Shown here: positions 25,110 through 33,258 of the stretch, piece by piece
Layout of the letters: each line of letters opens with the position of its first letter
Position numbering within the stretch: the stretch's first letter is position 1
Assembly: GCA_934248075.1 (NCBI GenBank)
Contig: CAKQKH010000013.1
Coordinates: forward strand, 1-34,043
Source: an uncultured Alphaproteobacteria bacterium
GTDB taxonomy: Bacteria; Pseudomonadota; Alphaproteobacteria; RF32; CAG-239
Length of the DNA: 34,043 nucleotides
Direction: 5' to 3'
Program-made: the position numbers and the translations under genes
Notes under the pieces: model-generated
The model's database searches: none
What the model was told of the DNA's origin: nothing
The model's input: the letters and a program-made list of their open reading frames with translations, nothing else

Positions 25110-26209
25110 CGTGCAGATCCTCCGTTATTACTCAAACCGCCGGTCATTGATGCTGTATCCAACGGCACAAATCCATAATGTTTCAACCAGCGAATATCAG
25201 ATTCAAAAAATGTTCGTAAATCCGGAATGCCGTATTTCAGCATCGCCAAACGATCCAACCCTACGCCAAAGGCAAATCCCTGATATTCGTCTGGATCTAT
25301 ACCGCCGGAGCGCAAAACATTCGGATGCACCATGCCGCACCCCAAAATCTCCAGCCAATCATCGCCGGCACCGATTTTAAGCTCTGTTTTGCTTTTTTTG
25401 CAGCCGATATCCATTTCCGCAGACGGCTCCGTAAACGGAAAATAAGAAGGACGATAGCGCACCGGAAGTTCATCAAGCTCAAAAAACGCTTTTACAAAAT
25501 CGTACAAACAACCTTTTAGGTTGGCAAATGTGGTCTTCTTGTCAATCACCAAACCCTCAACCTGGTGGAACATTGGGGTGTGAGTGGCATCATAATCCGA
25601 ACGATACGTGCGCCCCGGAGCAATAATGCGGATCGGCGGACGGCGCTTTTCCATAGTGCGGATTTGCACCGCCGAAGTCTGAGTGCGTACAACATAACTG
25701 TCATCAAAATTCGTGCTTTCGGGATTAGGAATATAGAAAGTATCCTGCATCTGACGCGCCGGATGGTTCGCCGGAGTATTTAAGGCGTTAAAATTATGGA
25801 ACTGGTCCTCAATATCCGGACCGTCAACAACATCAAAACCCATTTGTCCGAAAATGGCAACCACTTCTTCATAAATCTTAGAAACCGGATGAATCCGTCC
25901 CTGATGCTCCGGCCGTATCGGCAATGTAACATCTATGGTCTCGCCGGCCAATTTTGCGTTTAATTCCGCCTTTGCCAGCTCATCTCTGCGCGCTTCAAGA
26001 GCTTTTTCAATCTCAGATTTCAAAATATTGAGATTTTTGCCCATTTCTTTTTTTTCTTCAACCGACATTGTTGCCAGACTTTTCATAAGTTCGGTAACCG
26101 CGCCTTTTTTGCCCAACACCGAAACCCGAATTTCGTCTAGGGCTTTCAAATCAGCAGCTTTGGCAATTGCCGCCAAAGTATCTGTCTTGAGATTATCTAT
26201 ATTTTCCAT
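25106..26209 (-). CDS. pheS: Phenylalanyl-tRNA synthetase alpha subunit
   Basis: This 367-residue catalytic subunit is a class II synthetase. The N-terminal coiled coil (about 5-85) is followed by HPVSKIYEEVVAIFGQMGF, motif 2 (TYRSDYDATHTPMFHQVEGL, about 195-215) and motif 3 (GFAFGVGLDRLAMLKYGI, about 310-328). The ATG at 26209 has GGTGG upstream and gives the expected N-terminus; eight codons of open frame before it are not used. It lies 81 bases after rplT, with a hairpin between them. Confidence 0.97.
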   Translation of the reverse strand: MENIDNLKTDTLAAIAKAADLKALDEIRVSVLGKKGAVTELMKSLATMSVEEKKEMGKNLNILKSEIEKALEARRDELAKAELNAKLAGETIDVTLPIRPEHQGRIHPVSKIYEEVVAIFGQMGFDVVDGPDIEDQFHNFNALNTPANHPARQMQDTFYIPNPESTNFDDSYVVRTQTSAVQIRTMEKRRPPIRIIAPGRTYRSDYDATHTPMFHQVEGLVIDKKTTFANLKGCLYDFVKAFFELDELPVRYRPSYFPFTEPSAEMDIGCKKSKTELKIGAGDDWLEILGCGMVHPNVLRSGGIDPDEYQGFAFGVGLDRLAMLKYGIPDLRTFFESDIRWLKHYGFVPLDTASMTGGLSNNGGSAR

Positions 26210-26232
26210 TTTTCCACCATATTTAAAATACA

Positions 26233-26267
26233 AGAGAGCCTGTCCTGATTGCTCAAGCAGACTCTCT
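26233..26267 (-). promoter_or_regulatory. Hairpin between rplT and pheS
   Basis: On the minus strand AGAGAG/CTCTCT, CTG/CAG and CTTGA/TCAGG stack with small mismatches under a GCAA (GNRA) tetraloop. TTGTATTTT follows. It could be a partial terminator, an attenuator or an RNA processing site that lowers pheST expression relative to the ribosomal proteins. No Phe-rich leader peptide is seen. Confidence 0.45.
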
Positions 26268-26290
26268 AAATTTTATGCTGTTTTCAACAA

Positions 26291-26650
26291 TTACTTGCTT
26301 AAAGAAGCCTTAACCTGGTCAACCAGTTTAGCGAAAGTTTCGGGCTCTTTAACAGCGATATCGGCCAATACCTTACGATCAAGCTCAATACCAGCTTTGG
26401 TGAGCCCGTTCATAAATCGGGAATAGGTCAAATCATGCAAGCGGGTTGCAGCATTGATACGCTGAATCCACAAAGCACGGAAATTTCTCTTTTTGGCTCT
26501 TCTGTCGCGGTAAGCATATTGCAAAGCCTTTTCAACTTTTTCAACAGCTACTCTGAACACATTATTGTTACGTCCTCTATAGCCTTTAGCCATAGCGAGA
26601 ACTTTTTTGTGACGCGCGTGAGCGGTAACACCTCTTTTAATACGTGACAT
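26291..26650 (-). CDS. rplT: 50S ribosomal protein L20
   Basis: This 119-residue early-assembly protein binds 23S rRNA. The start MSRIKRGVTAHARHKKVLA, the central GRNNNVFRVAVEKVEKALQ, and the C-terminal domain are all family-typical. It follows rpmI by 12 bases. In many bacteria L20 represses its own operon by binding the mRNA; the 85-base leader upstream of rpmI could hold such a site but I cannot show it. Confidence 0.98.
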   Translation of the reverse strand: MSRIKRGVTAHARHKKVLAMAKGYRGRNNNVFRVAVEKVEKALQYAYRDRRAKKRNFRALWIQRINAATRLHDLTYSRFMNGLTKAGIELDRKVLADIAVKEPETFAKLVDQVKASLSK

Positions 26651-26662
26651 TTTTGCTTCCCC

Positions 26663-26860
26663 TTACAAATACGGTAAAAATTTCTTGACGAGTTTAACAT
26701 CAACATCAGCCAACAGCAGAGTGCCGCGAGCCTGTCTTTTCATCTTTGTACCTTTGTTGAAAAGCAAGTGTCTCTTGAAGGCAAAGTTTCTTTTCAATTT
26801 GCCGGTGCCGGTAACGCTAAAGCGTTTTTTAGCCGCACTTTTAGTTTTTAATTTAGGCAT
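26663..26860 (-). CDS. rpmI: 50S ribosomal protein L35
   Basis: This 65-residue basic protein begins MPKLKTKSAAKKRFSVTGTGK, the universal L35 start. The ATG at 26860 has AAAGGG upstream; an earlier in-frame start adds five residues without support. infC, which usually precedes it, is absent: lolD lies upstream instead and the operon has its own promoter. Confidence 0.97.
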   Translation of the reverse strand: MPKLKTKSAAKKRFSVTGTGKLKRNFAFKRHLLFNKGTKMKRQARGTLLLADVDVKLVKKFLPYL

Positions 26861-26948
26861 TTTAATCCCTTTCAAATTTCAAAAAATATTGGAATTATAA
26901 CGAGTCGTCAGGCATGCCAATTAGCCCGCACCACCCGATTAGGCTGAG

Positions 26949-26977
26949 TTTATACAACCAATTCTTTGCAAATGCAA
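26949..26977 (-). promoter_or_regulatory. rpmI-rplT(-pheST) promoter
   Basis: On the minus strand TTGCAT (26972-26977), exactly 17 bases, then TATAAA (26949-26954). It lies about 90 bases upstream of the rpmI start, leaving a leader of about 80 bases. The leader contains GGCATGCC palindromic sequence that might take part in autoregulation. Confidence 0.65.
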
Positions 26978-27045
26978 GCGTTTTCTTCCCTTGAGAACTA
27001 AATTCTTTTTGGAACTGCGCCACCACAATTTTTTGATTGATAAAC

Positions 27046-27765
27046 CTAATAAAAATTTCGACTAACCACGCCGCCGCCAACAACATCGCCCAGCGCGCCG
27101 TCTCGCAGTTGCACCACCCGATCCATCTGCTGCGCCAGCTCCATATTGTGTGTGGCCACCAGAGCCGAAAGCCCCGTCTCTTTTACAATATTTATCAATT
27201 CCGCAAATACGGTTTCCGCCGTTTTGGGGTCCAGATTACCGGTCGGCTCGTCTGCCAAAAGCAATTTCGGATTATTGGCCAGCGCGCGAGCGATTGCCAC
27301 TCTTTGCTGTTCCCCGCCCGAAAGCTCTGCCGGACGATGTTTTAATCTTTTGGCCAGCCCTAAGCGTTTGAGCAATTGCTCGGCTCTTTCCCTGGCCAAG
27401 TCTGTTCGCACACCGGCAATCAACAATGGCATCATCACATTTTCCACCGCGTCAAAATCCGGAAGCAGATTGTGATATTGATAAACAAATCCCAAATAAT
27501 CTCGCCGCAAAGACGTGCGCACGGCATCATTCAATTTGGAACATTTGTTGCCGTCCAAATATATCTCGCCCTTGGTCGGTTGCTCAAGCAGACCGGCGAT
27601 TTGCAACAAAGTAGATTTGCCGGCGCCACTGGGGCCAATCAGCGCCACGATTTCGCCTTTGGCAACATTAAGATTAATCCCGCGCAAAACTTCCACCGTC
27701 TGCCCGCCCTGCTTAAACGAGCGATACAGATTTTTCAGTTCCAGAGTCAAAGTTTGATTACTCAT
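27046..27765 (-). CDS. lolD: Lipoprotein exporter ATPase LolD
   Basis: This 239-residue ATPase powers release of outer-membrane lipoproteins from the inner membrane. Seen are Walker A GPSGAGKST (about 43-51), the Q-loop VYQYHNLLPDFDAVENVMMPLLIAG (LolD-like), the signature LSGGEQQR (about 148-155), Walker B LLLADEPTGNLD and the His in VATHN. It overlaps the permease gene by 8 bases. LolD has a short extra tail here (GGGVVSRNFY). Confidence 0.94.
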   Translation of the reverse strand: MSNQTLTLELKNLYRSFKQGGQTVEVLRGINLNVAKGEIVALIGPSGAGKSTLLQIAGLLEQPTKGEIYLDGNKCSKLNDAVRTSLRRDYLGFVYQYHNLLPDFDAVENVMMPLLIAGVRTDLARERAEQLLKRLGLAKRLKHRPAELSGGEQQRVAIARALANNPKLLLADEPTGNLDPKTAETVFAELINIVKETGLSALVATHNMELAQQMDRVVQLRDGALGDVVGGGVVSRNFY

Positions 27766-29008
27766 AGCGCAAAGCCTCCACCGGATCCATTTTTGCGGCT
27801 CGATATGCCGGATACAATGTCGCCAAAAAAGAAAGCAGCAACGATATAACCACCACCGTCAAGACTTCCAAATTATCAACCTTAGCCGGCAATTTGGATA
27901 AGAAATATATTTCGGCTGAAAACAAATCTCGTCCCATTATGGTTTGCAGTCCCTGACGAATAGCCTCAATATTGTGACAGAACAATAATCCTAAAACCAA
28001 TCCCAAAGCTGTGCCTACAAAACCGATAAAAGCGCCATCCATAAAGAATATACGCATAATCATGCCCTTGGTGGCGCCCATAGTGCGCAACACCGCCACA
28101 TCACGTCCTTTGTCTTTCACCAGCATAATCAGACCGGTGATAATATTAAACGCCGCAACCAAAATAATCAGCGTCAAGATGATAAACATAACATTGCGCT
28201 CAACATCAATGGCATTGAAAAAAGCCGCGTTGGTCTGTTTCCAGTCATAAACATAGGCGCCGTCTCCGCTCACACTGCGTTCAATTCCGCGGCGCACCGG
28301 AGCCAAAAGTTTTTCATCATCTATGGTTACATCAATATGAGTAACCGCGCCTTTCAGGCCAAAATACACCTGAGCGGCCTCCAGCGGCATAAAAATAAAG
28401 TTGGAGTCATATTCATACATTCCGGCCTCAAAAGTGCCAATCACCTGATATGATTTCATCCGTGGCACCGAGCCGAAAGCGGTAACCTTGCCATTGGGTG
28501 AAATCAGAGTGATTTTATCCCCCGGCACCACTCCCATTTTGGTAGCCAAACGAATACCCATAACCACATTATCGCCCCGAAAATCATGCATATCAACTTT
28601 TTTGAAAGCTTCGCGCAACACCTTTTTTTTCTGAATATCCTCCGCGGAAATACCTCTAACCATCGCGCCTTCGGCTGATTTTCCGGCAGAAACCAGCAAC
28701 TGATTCTCAATCATCGGTATCACAATTTGCACATGCTCAATTTCCGCCAAATCTTTTACGGCTTCCTGATAATTATTAAAAGGATACCCCAGCGGCGACA
28801 TAATGCCTATATGCCCGTTAATTCCCAAAATTCTGCCCAAAAGTTCATGACGAAAACCGTTCATTACCGACATAACGATAATCAAGGTCGCCACTCCCAG
28901 AGCAATACCGGTAAAAGCAAAACCGGTAATCACCGAAATAAACCCCTCTTTGCGTTTGGCTCGCAAATATCGTCTGGCAACCAATCTTTCAAATTTAGAA
29001 AAAAGCAT
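27758..29008 (-). CDS. Lipoprotein exporter permease LolC/LolE
   Basis: This 416-residue permease of the LolCE family forms the membrane part of the lipoprotein exporter. The start (FERLVARRYLRAKRKEGFISVI) is the family signature. A membrane helix at about 22-48 is followed by a periplasmic domain to about 265 and three helices to the end (DPVEALRYE). Only one permease gene is present, so it probably works as a homodimer (the LolF type) and cannot be assigned to LolC or LolE. The ATG has CGGAGAAT upstream. Confidence 0.92.
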   Translation of the reverse strand: MLFSKFERLVARRYLRAKRKEGFISVITGFAFTGIALGVATLIIVMSVMNGFRHELLGRILGINGHIGIMSPLGYPFNNYQEAVKDLAEIEHVQIVIPMIENQLLVSAGKSAEGAMVRGISAEDIQKKKVLREAFKKVDMHDFRGDNVVMGIRLATKMGVVPGDKITLISPNGKVTAFGSVPRMKSYQVIGTFEAGMYEYDSNFIFMPLEAAQVYFGLKGAVTHIDVTIDDEKLLAPVRRGIERSVSGDGAYVYDWKQTNAAFFNAIDVERNVMFIILTLIILVAAFNIITGLIMLVKDKGRDVAVLRTMGATKGMIMRIFFMDGAFIGFVGTALGLVLGLLFCHNIEAIRQGLQTIMGRDLFSAEIYFLSKLPAKVDNLEVLTVVVISLLLSFLATLYPAYRAAKMDPVEALRYE

Positions 29009-29081
29009 GCAAATTCTCCGTATTCATCTGCATTTATATTGTTTTTTATATATTTTTACAACCGCCAAGCGGGTTATACAC

Positions 29082-29110
29082 AAAAAAATACCGCCCGATT
29101 TTACGGGCGG
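29082..29110 (-). terminator. flaF terminator
   Basis: CCGCCCG and CGGGCGG (29091-29110) form a perfect 7-bp stem. On the minus strand TATTTTTTT follows. It lies 24 bases after the stop of the FlaF-family gene. Confidence 0.9.
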
Positions 29111-29133
29111 CACCGAGTTAGGACTCAATTAAA

Positions 29134-29802
29134 TTAAGCGCTTTTCTGAGAGCTGATCAGGCCTTCGGAAATTTGCAAATTGGTGTTAATCATACTGTCA
29201 ATGACTTTATCATTGATATTTTTGATATCCTTACCAACCTCCAAAGTCTTGGAAGACACATAATCTGCCAGCTTAATCAGATTAGACTTTGTCTCTTCGG
29301 GTAATTTGGTTTCTTTGGCCTTGGCCAAAGTTTTAATATATACCCAAAGTTGCAGATTGTTGTCCAAAGCATTTACCAACTCTTGAGAGTCGTTGTTTTC
29401 ACGAGCCGAAGACAAATCAACAGCGCATTTCAACAAGGAAAAAGCTTCTTCTTTGGCCAAAGAATTTCTGACCACCGCCAACAAACCCTCAGAAATCTGC
29501 ATATTAATGTTGGCCAGACAATCAAAATCTGTCTTAGACATAGAAACACCCTTAGACAAGGTCAGTCTTTCTACAAACTTAGACAACTTCATCAAATTTT
29601 CTTTAATTTCTTTGGGAAGCAAGTTCTTTGCGCTTTTCAGCGAGGATTCTATCTCTACCCACAATTTCAAATTTTCATCAAGAGTCAGCAGTTTAATCTG
29701 ATCATTTTCGCTGGTTGAAGCTTTGGAAAGAGCCTGGGCAAAACCCATTAAAATCTTAGCCTCGTCTTCAGCATCTCTGATTTCATCAATAGTGGTGTTC
29801 AT
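29134..29802 (-). CDS. FlaF-family flagellin regulator, tandem-duplicated
   Basis: This 222-residue protein carries two copies of the FlaF domain. Copy 1 covers about residues 15-108 and copy 2 about 119-215. Both show the same pattern: LDENLKLWV / LDNNLQLWV, LPKEIKENLMKLSKFV / LPEETKSNLIKLADYV, and NINMQISEGL / NTNLQISEGL. Known FlaF proteins are about 110-130 residues with one domain; in Caulobacter FlaF is required for flagellin secretion and acts opposite to FlbT. Being next to flgH-flgA-flgG-flgF supports a flagellar role. The start has AGGAAGCG upstream. The transcript appears separate from flgH, as terminators lie on both sides. Confidence 0.82.
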   Translation of the reverse strand: MNTTIDEIRDAEDEAKILMGFAQALSKASTSENDQIKLLTLDENLKLWVEIESSLKSAKNLLPKEIKENLMKLSKFVERLTLSKGVSMSKTDFDCLANINMQISEGLLAVVRNSLAKEEAFSLLKCAVDLSSARENNDSQELVNALDNNLQLWVYIKTLAKAKETKLPEETKSNLIKLADYVSSKTLEVGKDIKNINDKVIDSMINTNLQISEGLISSQKSA

Positions 29803-29893
29803 TTATTTCGCTTCCTTTTATAAAAAATTTAACACATACACAATATAACAACTAAATCGGCTATTTAAATAACAAAAAATGATTAATCCACTT

Positions 29894-29938
29894 AAAAATC
29901 TGCCTCGGAGATTGGGGAAAATGCCGAAGCAGATTTTT
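29894..29938 (-). terminator. Terminator after the flg operon
   Basis: AAAAATCTGC and GCAGATTTTT pair (10 bp), with extra CGG/CCG pairs inside. The minus-strand RNA ends in UUUUU within the stem. It lies about 165 bases after the flgH stop. Confidence 0.75.
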
Positions 29939-29939
29939 T

Positions 29940-30102
29940 AGGGAAAAAACAGTTCATTACTCGAACTGTCAAATTTAAGAAAAAATTGGGGAGACTTTTT
30001 CTTAAATGTGCACATAATAATAAGAAAAGGTTCAAATTTCCGACACTATCTATCTCCCGCAAGACCGGAGAATAGTGCAGACGAGCTATTATACAGCCTT
30101 TC
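29940..30102 (-). other. Structured 3' untranslated region after flgH
   Basis: No gene is seen between flgH and the terminator at 29894-29938, but three clean hairpins are. These are ACAGTTC/GAACTGT at 29949-29969, TTTAAGAAAAA/TTTTTCTTAAA at 29974-30006 (11 bp perfect), and CACTAT/ATAGTG with CTCC/GGAG inside at 30044-30077. This may be a stable 3' end or a small RNA derived from the flg mRNA. Together with 29803-29893 (the flaF leader) it makes the 300-base gene-free interval. Confidence 0.5.
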
Positions 30103-30864
30103 CTAGAACGGAGCGACAATATCCAATATCTGCCGCCCATATCTGGGTTGCTGAACATCGCTGATAACGCCTTGCCCGCCGTAAGAAACTCTAAGCTCGG
30201 CAATTTTACTTGATTCAATGGTGTTGTCTGAAGATATATCAGCGCGACGAATAATACCTCTGACCATCAACTGGCGCACTTCGTAGCTAACGCGTATCTC
30301 CTGAGTTCCCTCAATCACCAGATTGCCGTTTGGTAGAACCTGAGTAACCGTCGCCGCCATGGTCATATCAATTTTTTCTTTACGATCAATTTTGCCATCG
30401 CCGGAAATCTCTCGATTCGAGTTGATGCTAACCAGATTGTCTTTATTAACCGCGTCGGGGAATACTTTGCCCAAATAACTTTCATAACCAAAGAAAGAGC
30501 CAATTCCTACTGAATCTTTGTTGTCATCACGGTTTTGTTCCATTTCGTTTTCCATCAAAGCGTTGTCTTTGGCGGATACCTTAACGGTTATGATATCTCC
30601 GACCTTAGACGCCCGTTGGTCCTTAAAGAACCCGCTTGACCCCGGTTTCCACAAAGAATTCGGCGCCGGCTGGGCATTATTTGCCTGCGGCATCGGCATT
30701 GACACCGGCTCATAGTTTTTGCTCTCAACCGGATTTGCAATCGGCGTAAGCGGCGGCTCGGACCCAACCTGCTGCAACCGCGACCACATTCCGCAACCCG
30801 AAAGCGATGTAGCCATCAACAATACCGCGGCTCCTCGTCTGATAATTAAATTAGTGTTATCCAT
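30103..30864 (-). CDS. flgH: Flagellar L-ring protein FlgH
   Basis: This 253-residue outer-membrane lipoprotein forms the L-ring around the flagellar rod. The signal peptide ends in the lipobox LSGC (Cys about 24). The conserved core includes LWKPGSSGFFKDQRASKVGDIITVKV (about 72-97) and the C-terminal half with GNLVIEGTQEIRV, VRGIIRRADIS and the terminal DIVAPF. A Pro/Asn-rich linker lies at about 35-70. GGGGAG precedes the ATG. It is the fourth gene of the flgF operon, 20 bases after flgA. Confidence 0.96.
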   Translation of the reverse strand: MDNTNLIIRRGAAVLLMATSLSGCGMWSRLQQVGSEPPLTPIANPVESKNYEPVSMPMPQANNAQPAPNSLWKPGSSGFFKDQRASKVGDIITVKVSAKDNALMENEMEQNRDDNKDSVGIGSFFGYESYLGKVFPDAVNKDNLVSINSNREISGDGKIDRKEKIDMTMAATVTQVLPNGNLVIEGTQEIRVSYEVRQLMVRGIIRRADISSDNTIESSKIAELRVSYGGQGVISDVQQPRYGRQILDIVAPF

Positions 30865-30884
30865 ATCAATAGCTCCCCAAACTA

Positions 30885-31583
30885 TTATTCTACTTCTACT
30901 GTTTCGGCATTTATTACTTTGCCGGATATTTTTTTGTGGCTTTTGGTGTTTTCTAGTTCAATAACTTGCCCTTTGGCGCCGTCTTTCAGAGCAATGGCCT
31001 GAGCGGTAATCTGCAAACCTTTGCTGCGATATATCGATGTAACAGTTGCGCCTTTTTTTATCAAAATAACCGCTCCGATATCACGCTCGTTAATCAGTTT
31101 GCCGACTTTAAGAGTTTTTTTGGCCGCCTGCCCGATTAATTTATCTTCAGCCACCACCATCGTATCCTTAATCCGACCGAGACGAACCGCAACTTTTTTG
31201 AGCTTATCAATGGTAATTTCTTCACCTTTGGCAATATCTTCCGCCGGAACCCACGCTTCTCCCAAAGGATAAAACTTTCCAATCAACTGGGTTGAGGCTT
31301 TAGCCTCGCCGTCGGCAAAAATTTCCGCCTGCGCCGTAAACTTACTCTGCTCCTCATTTAACTTCAGATGAGAAATCATAACCTTGGCTTGCTCAGCGTC
31401 ATCAAAAACATAAGCAGTCTGGCCACCGAAAAATTCTATTTCCAGATTTTCATCATGTCCCTGTTCCACCAACTCTTTTTGCAGCGCTGACAGAAAGTCG
31501 CTTTCGCTCAGCAGAACCGCCGCTTTTGCCGGCAACGCCAGCGCCAGTACCGCCAATATGATTCCCCAAAGTTTAAGCATCAT
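30885..31583 (-). CDS. flgA: Flagellar P-ring assembly chaperone FlgA
   Basis: This 232-residue periplasmic chaperone helps FlgI form the P-ring. A signal peptide (about 1-21, ends PAKA) is followed by an N-terminal domain and the SAF-like C-terminal domain (KGEEITIDKLKKVAVRLGRI, GKLINERDIGAVILIKKG, GLQITAQAIALKDGAKGQVIEL). The first of two adjacent ATGs overlaps the flgG stop by one base (TAATG); the second ATG has better spacing from GAGG. flgI itself is not in the window. Confidence 0.93.
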   Translation of the reverse strand: MMLKLWGIILAVLALALPAKAAVLLSESDFLSALQKELVEQGHDENLEIEFFGGQTAYVFDDAEQAKVMISHLKLNEEQSKFTAQAEIFADGEAKASTQLIGKFYPLGEAWVPAEDIAKGEEITIDKLKKVAVRLGRIKDTMVVAEDKLIGQAAKKTLKVGKLINERDIGAVILIKKGATVTSIYRSKGLQITAQAIALKDGAKGQVIELENTKSHKKISGKVINAETVEVE

Positions 31584-32371
31584 TACCTCAATTGATTGAT
31601 AGTGTTGAGCATCTGATCCGAAGTGGAGATGATTTTGGAGTTCATTTCATAAGCGCGTTGCGCCGAAACCAACTCAGTAATCTCGGTAACCGGATTGACA
31701 TTTGAGGTTGAAAGATAGCCTTGCAAAATTGAGCCAAACCCCTCTTTGTCAGGATTATCCAAAATCGGCGCACCCGAAGCGGCTGTTTCCGTAAAGAGGT
31801 TGTTACCCATAGCCTCCAAACCGGCCTCGTTTACAAACGTGGCCAACTCCAGCTGGCCGACATTCACTTCATCGGTCTCGCCGTCTTGCTTAATCCACAC
31901 TTCGCCGGAGTTATTCACATAAATTTCCACCGCGTCATCGGGAATAGTGATTTCCGGCTGCACGACATAACCGTCATGAGTAACAATCACGCCATCGCCG
32001 TTACGCTGAAACGCGCCGTCGCGAGTATAGGCGATACCTTTGCCCTCGGGCAGCTCAATCTGAAAATAACCGCGGCCGCGAATAGCCAAATCCAAATCAT
32101 TGTCAGTCTTGGTAAGACCGCCGCCTTCGGTAATTCTATATACCGCCGCGGTTCTAACGCCCAATCCCAACTGCACACCGGACGGAACAATAGTGTTGTC
32201 TGCGGTTGAAGAAGACCCCGGACGAATAATGTTTTGATACAACAAATCATTAAATTCCGCCCTACGTTTGGTATAAGCGGTGGTGTTCATATTGGCGATA
32301 TTGTTGGCAATCACGTCAACGTTGGTCTGTTGCGCCAACATTCCGGTTGCTCCAATGTGTAAAGATCTCAT
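31583..32371 (-). CDS. flgG: Flagellar distal rod protein FlgG
   Basis: This 262-residue rod subunit has the full family form: the N-terminal MRSLHIGATGMLAQQTNVDVIANNIANMNT helix, the FlgG-specific SGVQLGLGVRTAAVYR region (about 66-82), the beta domain (FQIELPEGKGIAYTRDGAF) and the C-terminal LQGYLSTSNVNPVTEITELV and AYEMNSKIISTSDQMLNTINQL helices. Length is identical to typical FlgG. It follows flgF by 20 bases. Confidence 0.98.
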   Translation of the reverse strand: MRSLHIGATGMLAQQTNVDVIANNIANMNTTAYTKRRAEFNDLLYQNIIRPGSSSTADNTIVPSGVQLGLGVRTAAVYRITEGGGLTKTDNDLDLAIRGRGYFQIELPEGKGIAYTRDGAFQRNGDGVIVTHDGYVVQPEITIPDDAVEIYVNNSGEVWIKQDGETDEVNVGQLELATFVNEAGLEAMGNNLFTETAASGAPILDNPDKEGFGSILQGYLSTSNVNPVTEITELVSAQRAYEMNSKIISTSDQMLNTINQLR

Positions 32372-32391
32372 AATTTTACTCCCCTATAAAA

Positions 32392-33135
32392 TTACGCCAA
32401 TTGCGCATAAGTTGAAATTGTGTTGGACAAGCGATCATGCTCATTGTCAATCATTTGCTGAACATATTCATATGAGCGCTGCACCTTAATCAGTTTGGTC
32501 ATTTCCTCAATCGGATTGACATTTGATTTTTCAATTTTTCCCTGAGCCAAGCGAGTATTGTCAGCCCCAATGGTCATAGCGTTTCCGGCAACATTTTCAA
32601 ACATCGTTCCGGCCACTTTTTGCAATTTTTGATTATCGGCAAAATGAGCAAGTTTCAAACGGCCGATAACTCCGTTTTCGGTCATAACATCGCCGCTCTC
32701 GGTAATAATCACATCTTTTTCCGTCGGCGCAAAAAACAATGGTTCATTGTTTTCTGATAATACCAATGCTCCGTCGTTGGTCACCAACGCGCCATCGGCG
32801 TTCAAAGAAAACTGCCCTTTACGAGTGTACATTTCGCCGGCCGGCGTCTCCAAACAGAAAAACGCGTCGCCCTGAATTGCCACATCAAAGGTATTGCCGG
32901 TCTCTTCAAACGCGCCGGCGGCAAAGTTTTGAAAAGTGCCGTAATCTTCGGTAAAATAAAGCGGCGCGCTACCAATCCCCTGAGCCTCGGGAGTCTGCAC
33001 CAAATAAGAGGTGAACAAAGTATCGTCTTGCTTAAAACCGGCGGTATTCATATTGGCCATATTGTTGGAAACCGTATCCATCTGTTTCCACAAAGCCATT
33101 TGCCGTGATAAAGCAATATAATTTATATTATCCAT
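32392..33135 (-). CDS. flgF: Flagellar proximal rod protein FlgF
   Basis: This 247-residue rod subunit starts MDNINYIALSRQMALWKQMD and has the NMANMNTAGFKQ motif (about 25-36). The middle shows FDVAIQGDAFFCLETPAGE and YTRKGQFSLNADG, and the end has GKIEKSNVNPIEEMTKLI and the final helix. It is the first gene of flgF-flgG-flgA-flgH, behind a sigma-54 promoter 50 bases upstream. GGGGAAAA precedes the ATG. Confidence 0.96.
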   Translation of the reverse strand: MDNINYIALSRQMALWKQMDTVSNNMANMNTAGFKQDDTLFTSYLVQTPEAQGIGSAPLYFTEDYGTFQNFAAGAFEETGNTFDVAIQGDAFFCLETPAGEMYTRKGQFSLNADGALVTNDGALVLSENNEPLFFAPTEKDVIITESGDVMTENGVIGRLKLAHFADNQKLQKVAGTMFENVAGNAMTIGADNTRLAQGKIEKSNVNPIEEMTKLIKVQRSYEYVQQMIDNEHDRLSNTISTYAQLA

Positions 33136-33184
33136 AATATTTTCCCCAATCGTTTTGGATAAATAAAACCAGTTGCCAATACAT

Positions 33185-33201
33185 ATGCAAAAGTTGTGCC
33201 A
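33185..33201 (-). promoter_or_regulatory. Sigma-54 promoter of the flgF operon
   Basis: On the minus strand TGGCAC, five bases, then TTGCAT. This matches the -24/-12 sigma-54 consensus in every key position, including the GG and GC spacing. It lies 50 bases upstream of flgF. It implies control by an FlbD-like enhancer-binding protein, as in other alphaproteobacterial flagellar hierarchies. Confidence 0.85.
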
Positions 33202-33213
33202 AATTTTTAAAAG

Positions 33214-33252
33214 TCATAAAAAAAGGTTGTAACCAATCAGTTACAACCTTTT
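33214..33252 (-). terminator. Terminator of the 33259 gene
   Basis: AAAAGGTTGTAAC and GTTACAACCTTTT pair perfectly over a 6-base loop. On the minus strand a run of seven T follows. It insulates the flgF promoter from the gene upstream. Confidence 0.92.
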
Positions 33253-33258
33253 AATTTC

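Noticed and set aside
26210..26290. T-box or Phe leader-peptide attenuator for pheST
   Set aside because: No T-box sequence and no run of Phe codons in the gap; only a hairpin is visible.
29803..29893. Sigma-28 type promoter before the FlaF-family gene (GCCGATTT)
   Set aside because: The -10-like box is partly right but no acceptable -35 box lies at the needed distance.
29892..30218. Minus-strand frame overlapping the end of flgH
   Set aside because: It overlaps flgH in another frame and then crosses hairpins and a terminator; no family resemblance.
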